The notes below the pieces were generated by a model that was not told the origin of the DNA, searched no databases, and saw nothing but the letters and a program-made list of their open reading frames with translations. A stretch of DNA of 5,698 bases, taken from Anaerolineae bacterium. Lineage in GTDB: Bacteria; Chloroflexota; Anaerolineae; JAFGEY01. The stretch lies in the NCBI GenBank assembly GCA_016929205.1, contig JAFGJF010000700.1, positions 1-5,698 on the forward strand, read 5' to 3'. Shown here one piece after another: positions 1 to 4,622 of this stretch. Numbering within the stretch: the first letter of the stretch is position 1; every line of letters begins with the position of its first letter. A program made the translations under genes and the position numbers.

Positions 1-363
1 CTTGCAGCGATGATGGCGTTGAGCGGTGGCGTGGGGGCCGACGTGATGATAGAGTGCGCGGGGTCTCCGGCAGCAGTGGATATGGGGCTGGCACTGGTTC
101 GCAAGCAGGGGCGATACACGCAGATCGGCCTGTTCGGCCGGCCGATCGCCGTCGACCTGGAACAGATCGCCTACAAGGAACTGCGGGTCACCGGTTCGTT
201 CGCTCAAAAGTGGACGGCCTGGAAACGCGCGCTGTCCTTGTTGCAGCGCGGCAGCGTACAACTAGGGCCGTTGATCAGCGACATTCTGCCGTTGGCCGAT
301 TGGGAAAAAGGATTTGCCAAGCTGGAAAGAAAAGAGGGACTCAAGATCTTTTTGGAGCCCTAA
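1..363 (+). CDS. Zinc-type (MDR) alcohol/polyol dehydrogenase, C-terminal part
   Basis: The last 120 residues of a medium-chain dehydrogenase/reductase are visible; the 5' part, including the catalytic zinc ligands and the GxGxxG nucleotide-binding turn, lies left of the window. What remains is the second half of the Rossmann domain (GVGADVMIECAGSPAAVDMG, then a GRYTQIGLFG strand) and the return to the catalytic domain (ELRVTGSFAQKW, PLADWEKGFAKL, ending KIFLEP). This layout is typical of sorbitol/L-iditol, threonine or related NAD(P)-dependent alcohol dehydrogenases of about 340-350 aa, which oxidise a secondary alcohol to a ketone in the cytoplasm. The substrate cannot be decided from this piece. 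The reading frame is open from base 1 to the TAA at 361-363. The ferritin-like gene starts 34 bp downstream on the same strand with no visible terminator between, so the two may be cotranscribed. Confidence 0.9.
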   Translation, partial: LAAMMALSGGVGADVMIECAGSPAAVDMGLALVRKQGRYTQIGLFGRPIAVDLEQIAYKELRVTGSFAQKWTAWKRALSLLQRGSVQLGPLISDILPLADWEKGFAKLERKEGLKIFLEP

Positions 364-385
364 ATCGTGTTTGAGTACCGAGTAT

Positions 386-393
386 AAAGGAGA
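386..393 (+). promoter_or_regulatory. Ribosome binding site deciding the rubrerythrin start
   Basis: AAAGGAGA is a near-perfect Shine-Dalgarno sequence. Its distance to the two tandem ATG codons (395, 398) favours the second, and it rules out the far upstream in-frame ATG at 314. Confidence 0.75.
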
Positions 394-397
394 AATG

Positions 398-877
398 ATG
401 AATATCTATGAATTTGCAATGCGGATGGAACAGGATGGGGAGGCTTTTTACCGCGATCTGGCGTCCAAAAGCAACCAGCCAGGGGTCAAGCGTATCTTGA
501 CCATGCTGGCCGACGATGAGGTCAAGCACTATCACACGGTGAAAAAGATGGCTGAAAACGCCGCTCCCACTATGGCCGGAACGACGATCCTGGCCGATGC
601 CAAGAACGTGTTTGCCGGGATGCAAGGCACATCACTGGACCTCAAAGGGGCACAGTCTGATGTCTATCGCCAGGCGCAAGAGATCGAGCGCCAATCGCAA
701 ACGTTCTATGAAGAAAAAGCGAGCGAGGTAACCGATCCCGATGCCCAGGCGCTTTTGCTCAAGATCGCTGATGAGGAAAAACGTCACTATTTCCTTCTCG
801 ATCACGTCATTGAGTTTTTGGATAGGCCGCGGACGTGGATCGAGAATGCTGAGTTCAATCACCTGGAAGACTACTGA
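398..877 (+). CDS. Rubrerythrin-like ferritin-family di-iron protein
   Basis: This encodes a 159-aa four-helix-bundle protein of the rubrerythrin/ferritin-like superfamily, probably a cytoplasmic di-iron protein for peroxide reduction or iron handling. The internal twofold pattern is clear. The first half has E11 before AFY, then E41-x-x-H44. The second half has E97 before TFY, then E127-x-x-H130. These six residues are the expected di-iron ligands. The C-terminus (WIENAEFNHL, 147-156) matches a tail I associate with short rubrerythrin-like proteins. No C-terminal rubredoxin Cys4 domain is present, so it is not a classical rubrerythrin and must receive electrons from elsewhere. Two ATGs stand in tandem at 395 and 398. 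The AGGAG at 388-392 is 2 nt from the first and 5 nt from the second, so 398 is preferred. The ORF is open further upstream to an ATG at 314, but that would overlap the dehydrogenase gene and adds unrelated sequence. The specific enzymatic activity is not determinable. Confidence 0.9.
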   Translation: MNIYEFAMRMEQDGEAFYRDLASKSNQPGVKRILTMLADDEVKHYHTVKKMAENAAPTMAGTTILADAKNVFAGMQGTSLDLKGAQSDVYRQAQEIERQSQTFYEEKASEVTDPDAQALLLKIADEEKRHYFLLDHVIEFLDRPRTWIENAEFNHLEDY

Positions 878-938
878 GTGTAGTGTCTGCACGGTTGTTT
901 GAGCATGTGATGGCGAACGATGGCTTGTGGAGTGACAT

Positions 939-2590
939 ATGCGCAAGATGGAAAACGCAAATCAACAGGCATCACGTTCGGCGCTGTCGTATGCCTGCGT
1001 TTGCCTGACCGATCCGCCAGCCATTGCGGCGATCGGACTGCTGCTGCTCAACGATCACGTTCTCAAGGCGGCCGTACCCTCGTGGTGGACGGGCAAGCTG
1101 AGCGATCTGGCCGGCCTCTATTTTTCCCCTTTCTGCTGCTTGTTTTCCTGGGTCTGCTGGAGGCAACGTTTGGCCGATGTTTTCGCTCCCCCAATCGTGC
1201 GATGACGGTGGCCCTGCTGGCGAGCGGGTTGTGGTTCAGCGTGCTCAAGGCAACGCCGATCAGCAACGCCTATACCGTCGCCTTGCTCCAAGTCGTGACC
1301 GGTCGATTCCACCTGAGTGTGGTTGCCGATCCGGGCGATCTGATCGCGCTGGCGATGCTGCCATTGGCCTGGGCGCGCTGGCGGGTCATCGCCGGACGGT
1401 GCGGCGATCCTGGCTGGCGACAAAGCCGCGGTCTGAAACGCGGGCTGGGCCTTGCCGTGTTGATCGCGGCCTCACTGGCGGCGATCGCCACGTCGCCAAA
1501 TCATCCTGTGCTCAATTATGGCCTCGTCTTTGACGTGGCTGCCGATGCCGGCGATGCCAACACCTGGTACGCCAGTCTGGCTACCCGGCGAATTGAGTGT
1601 GAAAAAGCGCAGCGATCCACGCCGGTCCTTTCTGGATCTTGCGAGGTCGCAACAGCAAACGATACAGTCGAGATCCATCGCAGCCAGGATGGCGGTCGCA
1701 CCTGGACGCCTTACACGTCCGTCGGTGGCTATCTGTGGTCCGATCCACACATCTCTGCCCGGCTTTACGTGCTCAATGAGGATGGACTGCATCGCATCGA
1801 GAGTGGGCTGGATCGTCTCTTGGACGTGCCGTTTCAACAGAGTGGGATCAAACTCTTTCAAGACGATGAATTCTACGAGGTTGGCTTGCTACCCAATGTC
1901 CATTCATTGGCTTTTGACCCGGTCACGCCGGATGTGCTCTATCTGGCTGACGGTGATCGCATTCTGGTCAGTTTGGATGCCGGCGGCAGTTGGCATCTCC
2001 TGGCCCAGGTGCGTTTGGCTGCAAGTGTGACGGCGCTAGCCGTTGCGCCATCTGCGCCACAGACCCTCTATGCTACCGATGGTAATGCGATCTCGCGCAG
2101 CGATGACGGTGGTCATACCTGGTCGCCCGCGATCTCGCCGGATAAAGAGGCCAGGATTCGCGCGTTGGCCGTTCACCCGGCCGCGCCCGAAACTGTCTAT
2201 GCTGCCGGGAACGGCGTCTGGCTCTCGACCAGTGGGTGTTCAGGCTGGCGGTGCATTGGCGATGCATGGGCAGCACAGTCGATCGTCGTCTCTCCTGTCG
2301 ATCCTAACTTGATTATCGTCGTTCGCCCCAGGCAACTGTCCAGTGACGGCAGCACGTCCGATCTCGGTGGCGGGTATGCGGTCTTTAGCGACGATGGCGG
2401 CAAAATCTGGCACAGAGATGATGATCTCACTGGTTGGGAGGTGGTCATCAGCCCACTCACACCCCACCGGGCGATGCTGGCACTGGGCGAGCGGGGCATT
2501 GCCGTGCTAGAGAGCGCGCACGGCACCGATTTGGGCGAAGGATGGCAGGTACTCAAGGAAGGTCTGCCTGTGTTTGTCGAGTTGCGTTGA
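939..2590 (+). CDS. Membrane protein with Asp-box beta-propeller, frameshifted
   Basis: This gene is read in two frames. From ATG 939 (GGAG at 929-932, 6 nt upstream) about 62 codons run in one frame. From about 1124 the reading continues one base back (-1) for about 488 codons to the TGA at 2588-2590, giving a composite of about 550 aa. The N-terminal part (composite residues ~25-185) is hydrophobic with about 4-5 membrane segments. It carries polar signatures that look conserved: LLLLNDHVLK, WWTGKLSDLAGLYF-FPF, KATPISNAY and DPGDLIAL. Residues ~187-550 form an extracytoplasmic-type beta-propeller with Asp-box (S-x-D-x-G-x-x-W) turns at 1682-1705, 1970-1993, 2099-2122 and 2387-2410, and a degenerate one at 2225-2248. 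These are interleaved with DP/AP-x-x-P-x-x-LYA strands as in BNR/VPS10-like repeats. Such propellers often bind glycans or proteins, but no catalytic set is recognisable. The function is unknown. The frame break may be a real mutation or a homopolymer sequencing error. The first segment alone would end at TGA 1203-1205. Confidence 0.75.
1121..1132 (+). other. Frameshift site in homopolymer run (T5 C4 T3)
   Basis: Coding potential switches by -1 inside this run. Upstream the good frame reads TGKLSDLAGLYF; downstream the good frame reads FFPFLLLVFLGLLEATF. Adding one T (T6) or one C (C5) would join them as LYFFPFLLL. The local heptamer T-TTT-TCC allows the P-site codon TTT to re-pair after a -1 slip, but the A-site TCC to TTC re-pairing is poor, so it is not a classical slippery site. 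A one-base deletion or assembly error is the simplest explanation. Confidence 0.7.
1682..2410 (+). repeat. Asp-box (BNR-like) propeller repeats within the CDS
   Basis: Four good Asp-box turns encode SQDGGRTW (1682), SLDAGGSW (1970), SDDGGHTW (2099) and SDDGGKIW (2387), and one degenerate turn encodes STSGCSGW (2225). Spacing of 288, 129, 126 and 162 bases corresponds to about 42-54 residues per blade, with the first gap fitting two blades. The repeats are protein-level; the DNA copies are diverged. Confidence 0.8.
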
Positions 2591-2601
2591 GAGTGAGCGA
2601 T

Positions 2602-2793
2602 CTAGGAATGAGTCTGCCTTAATTTCCCGCGTGTGAAACATCCCAGGATCCGGCTGTCTCGGCGAGCAGCTTGACCCTGGCGCCTCTGCTCGGCGATGAT
2701 CTCGCGCCTCAAGTCGTCGATCAGCTTTTGCTGCCGGCAGGCTGCCAGGGCTTTTTCTTGTTCTGGTCCGTAGATGCGTGCCAATAGCCCCAT
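2602..2793 (-). CDS. Small hypothetical protein (63 aa)
   Basis: This is a short ORF of unknown function. Three things support it. An AAGGAG at 2802-2807 lies 8 nt before the ATG (2791-2793). An ECF-like promoter motif lies further upstream on the same strand (2849-2877). The composition is sensible, with a long charged amphipathic stretch at about residues 10-45 (PEQEKALAACRQQKLIDDL, then RREIIAEQRRQ) that should be helical. It has two cysteines (C19 and C52), no signal peptide and no membrane segment. I recognise no family. The gene is divergent from the sigma factor gene and converges with the propeller gene, with 11 bp between stop codons. If the promoter is real, it belongs to the regulon of the neighbouring sigma factor. 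The last ~15 residues look less structured. It could still be a chance ORF. Confidence 0.55.
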   Translation of the reverse strand: MGLLARIYGPEQEKALAACRQQKLIDDLRREIIAEQRRQGQAARRDSRILGCFTRGKLRQTHS

Positions 2794-2801
2794 TGTTCCA
2801 T

Positions 2802-2807
2802 CTCCTT
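2802..2807 (-). promoter_or_regulatory. Ribosome binding site of the small minus-strand ORF
   Basis: On the minus strand this reads AAGGAG, 8 nt before the ATG at 2793. It is one of the strongest Shine-Dalgarno matches in the window and is the main local reason to believe the 63-codon ORF rather than the overlapping one starting at 2812. Confidence 0.6.
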
Positions 2808-2848
2808 AGCATCCCCCCGGTTTGTTTTCCAGCTTGGTTCCTGTAAAG

Positions 2849-2877
2849 AAAGAGCCAAACAAGGCGTAAACGTTACA
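2849..2877 (-). promoter_or_regulatory. ECF-sigma-like promoter for the small minus-strand ORF
   Basis: Read on the minus strand, TGTAACGT (2877-2870) is followed after 13 bases by GGCTCTTT (2856-2849). The same two octamers with the same 13-base spacing occur on the plus strand at 3719-3747. Over the 29 bases the two copies share 24 positions. A TGTAAC box with the AAC core, about 15-16 bases before a second conserved box, is the form of ECF sigma promoters. The second box lies 55 nt before the ATG of the 63-aa ORF. Assignment to the neighbouring sigma factor is inference. Confidence 0.6.
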
Positions 2878-2906
2878 AAAAATACTCACCTTTTTGAGCA
2901 TAAATG

Positions 2907-2915
2907 TGGTATAAT
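2907..2915 (+). promoter_or_regulatory. Extended -10 promoter of the sigma factor gene
   Basis: TGGTATAAT contains a perfect TATAAT (2910-2915) preceded by the TGn extended -10 dinucleotide (2907-2908). No good TTGACA-like -35 stands 16-18 bases upstream, which is normal for extended -10 promoters. Transcription would start near 2922, inside the 8-bp palindrome CACATGTG (2921-2928), about 42 nt before the sigma gene start. This suggests housekeeping-sigma control of the sigma gene. Confidence 0.6.
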
Positions 2916-2963
2916 CAGATCACATGTGCTGGCTTGAGGGTGGGGGAAGGCAAAGGATGACTC

Positions 2964-3710
2964 ATGGGAGACAGTGTCATTCATACAAACCAAGCTTTGC
3001 GACTGCAGTGTGAACGTGTTGTCCAGGCTCTGGTCGAAAGATACGAGTGGTTCCTGCTATCACAGGATAGACTGGTCGAATTGGTACTGAAAGAGATCGC
3101 GTTGCCTGGTTCGCCGGCCGAATCGGTTGATGTTCGCTGCATAGAAAAGCAGGCCAAGCACCAGTATACAGCTATTTTGTACGATGCGTGTCGACAGAAA
3201 GACGACCTGAACCGTCGCGAGCAGGGATATACCGAGCTGTTTCGTTTTCTCTTTCGAGTTGCCCACAACCGCTGGCCCGAACTGGCACAAGGCGCGACGC
3301 AGCGCGCGCTCGTCCTGGTGTACGAACAGATCGAGCGCTGCCGAAGTCCCGGCGCGTTTCTGGCTTTCGCATTATACAAATTGCGACACGCTTTCAAGCA
3401 GGAACAACGGGCGCGAATCCAGGATCCACGCCCGATTGAGACCATTCCACACCTCGAAGCAGATCAGACGACGCCTGCGGTGCACCTGGAAGAGCAGGAA
3501 TGCCGCCAACTGCTGCTGGAAGCGGTTATGTCCTTGCCCAGAGCACCCGAACAGAAAGTCATTCTGCTCAAGTTTTTTGATGGTCTGAGCGATATGGAGA
3601 TCGGCGAACGGCTCGGGATCACCACTGGCTATGTGCGCGTGCTGCGTCACCGTGGCATTGATCGCCTGCGCCAAGACGAGCGTTTACGGGATTTTTTTGG
3701 AGAACGATGA
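2964..3710 (+). CDS. Sigma-70 family (ECF-like) RNA polymerase sigma factor
   Basis: This is a 248-aa alternative sigma factor that would direct RNA polymerase to a specific promoter set. Region 2 covers about residues 86-150: YTELFRFLFRVAHNRWPE, then ATQRALVLVYEQIERCRSPG, and a region 2.4-like helix AFLAFALYKLRHAFKQEQR. A short linker (151-175) has no sigma3 domain. Region 4 covers about 180-238: LPRAPEQKVILLKFFDGLS, then a helix-turn-helix MEIGERLGITTGYVRVLRHR. Residues 1-80 are an additional mostly helical extension not found in typical ~180-aa ECF factors. The start is ATG 2964 with AAAGGA at 2952-2957, 6 nt upstream. An extended -10 promoter precedes it. The zinc-finger gene follows after 75 bp on the same strand, the usual arrangement for a sigma/anti-sigma pair, although that gene also has its own ECF-like promoter. 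The signal sensed is unknown. Confidence 0.88.
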   Translation: MGDSVIHTNQALRLQCERVVQALVERYEWFLLSQDRLVELVLKEIALPGSPAESVDVRCIEKQAKHQYTAILYDACRQKDDLNRREQGYTELFRFLFRVAHNRWPELAQGATQRALVLVYEQIERCRSPGAFLAFALYKLRHAFKQEQRARIQDPRPIETIPHLEADQTTPAVHLEEQECRQLLLEAVMSLPRAPEQKVILLKFFDGLSDMEIGERLGITTGYVRVLRHRGIDRLRQDERLRDFFGER

Positions 3711-3718
3711 AGAAAAAC

Positions 3719-3747
3719 TGTAACGTCAACGGCTCGATTGGCTCTTT
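3719..3747 (+). promoter_or_regulatory. ECF-sigma-like promoter for the zinc-finger gene
   Basis: TGTAACGT (3719-3726), 13 bases, then GGCTCTTT (3740-3747), matches the inverted copy at 2849-2877 in both boxes, in spacing and in 8 of 13 spacer bases. It begins 9 bp after the sigma gene stop and ends 38 nt before the zinc-finger gene start, so a transcript would carry a short leader. The simplest reading is that the sigma factor activates its own putative anti-sigma gene, a negative feedback loop. This is inferred from two sites only. Confidence 0.6.
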
Positions 3748-3785
3748 ATTTGTAGATATGTGGAATCAGATGAGAGGAAGAAGGG

Positions 3786-4616
3786 ATGAGCAAGATGGAT
3801 TGCCATACGGCCGTTGAGACGCTGTTGGCTTACCTGGATGATTCAGACTCGCACATCCGGCAGGGGGCTGTATCGGATGCCATCAGTCACATCACACACT
3901 GTGCTGAATGTGAAAAGAAGGTGGGGCATCTTGTCCGGGCATGGACTGCCGGCAAGGAGGATCTCTTGACCTGCCAGGATTGTGAGGATCTGTTACTCGA
4001 GTACATACAGGCAGAGGAAAGTGGGAAAGTGGACGGTCCGAGATGGCGAGCGATGGTCTACCATCTTGAGACCTGCCCTCATTGTTCGGCGGCACACGCC
4101 GAGCTTGGCGAGTTTGTGGCGTTGGCCTGGGGAGAACAGGGAAAAGAATCAACACACTATCCCATCCCCGATCTATCGTTCTTGCCCCCCGCAAAGGATA
4201 TGTCTCGGCTGCGTTGGCAAATCAACGAATGGGGCCGTGTTGTGATTGAGCTTTCGTCCGAACTGCTGCGTTCGTTACAGCCTCCAGATTGCCAGCCTGC
4301 CTACGCCGCGGCGGGGCTCAAAGCCAGCGATTCACAGCAAACCTTAATCGCTTTGGAGGAGATGATTGACGAACTGCAGGTCACGATCAATGCCCACAAG
4401 ACGGAACGCGATCCGGTGCACTGTACGGTCAACGTTCAGGTCACTGTTGCCGGTCGAGGAGGATGGCCAAATCAGGCGGATACAGAGGTGGTGCTGAAAC
4501 GAAACGATCAGATTTTGGAGACTCAGTTGACAGATGCGTTTGGCAAAGTGGTTTTTGAGAGAATCGTCACCGACGATCTGGCTCAACTCGTTTTCGAGAT
4601 CACACCCTGCACTTGA
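3786..4616 (+). CDS. Soluble twin zinc-finger putative anti-sigma factor
   Basis: A 276-aa cytoplasmic protein without signal peptide or membrane segment. Two successive modules each resemble the zf-HC2/ZAS zinc-binding fold of anti-sigma factors: C6 with H35-x3-C39-x2-C42, and C63-x2-C66 with H93-x3-C97-x2-C100. Residues ~138-205 are mostly helical. Residues ~210-276 are beta-rich with a LTDAFGKVVFERI turn, resembling transthyretin-like or carboxypeptidase-regulatory-like Ig folds. Its position just after a sigma factor gene and its zinc modules point to an anti-sigma factor, possibly thiol- or metal-responsive. Being soluble and carrying a beta-sandwich tail, it differs from the usual membrane-anchored type. 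The start at 3786 follows AGAGGAAGAAGGG; ATG 3795 (MDCHTAVETLL) is nearly as good and would lose only three residues. It may equally be a co-activator or scaffold of a CHAT system. Confidence 0.75.
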   Translation: MSKMDCHTAVETLLAYLDDSDSHIRQGAVSDAISHITHCAECEKKVGHLVRAWTAGKEDLLTCQDCEDLLLEYIQAEESGKVDGPRWRAMVYHLETCPHCSAAHAELGEFVALAWGEQGKESTHYPIPDLSFLPPAKDMSRLRWQINEWGRVVIELSSELLRSLQPPDCQPAYAAAGLKASDSQQTLIALEEMIDELQVTINAHKTERDPVHCTVNVQVTVAGRGGWPNQADTEVVLKRNDQILETQLTDAFGKVVFERIVTDDLAQLVFEITPCT

Positions 4617-4622
4617 CATCAT

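Noticed and set aside
314..397. Upstream ATG 314 as the rubrerythrin start
   Set aside because: It would overlap the dehydrogenase gene by 50 bases, and the added 28 residues are unlike the family. AAAGGAGA points to 395/398.
878..938. Possible promoter or terminator between the rubrerythrin and propeller genes
   Set aside because: I see no -35/-10 pair and no hairpin followed by a T run. The propeller gene may be cotranscribed with the genes before it.
920..1123. Start of the propeller gene at ATG 920 in its own downstream frame
   Set aside because: This frame between 920 and 1123 encodes polar, Arg/Ser-rich sequence without a ribosome binding site, while the frame from 939 encodes a membrane segment with motifs and has a GGAG. 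A frame break explains the data better.
1472..1861. Minus-strand 129-codon frame inside the propeller gene
   Set aside because: It is antisense to a well-supported coding region with Asp-box repeats and has no start signal.
2507..2812. Overlapping 101-codon minus-strand frame starting at 2812
   Set aside because: It has no Shine-Dalgarno, a strongly basic low-quality composition, and it runs into the propeller gene. The 63-codon frame at 2602-2793 has the AAGGAG.
3692..3698. T7 run at the end of the sigma gene as a slippage or terminator site
   Set aside because: No stable hairpin precedes it, and it falls 9 bases before the in-frame stop codon, so a shift would alter only the last few residues. 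The frame reads naturally through it.
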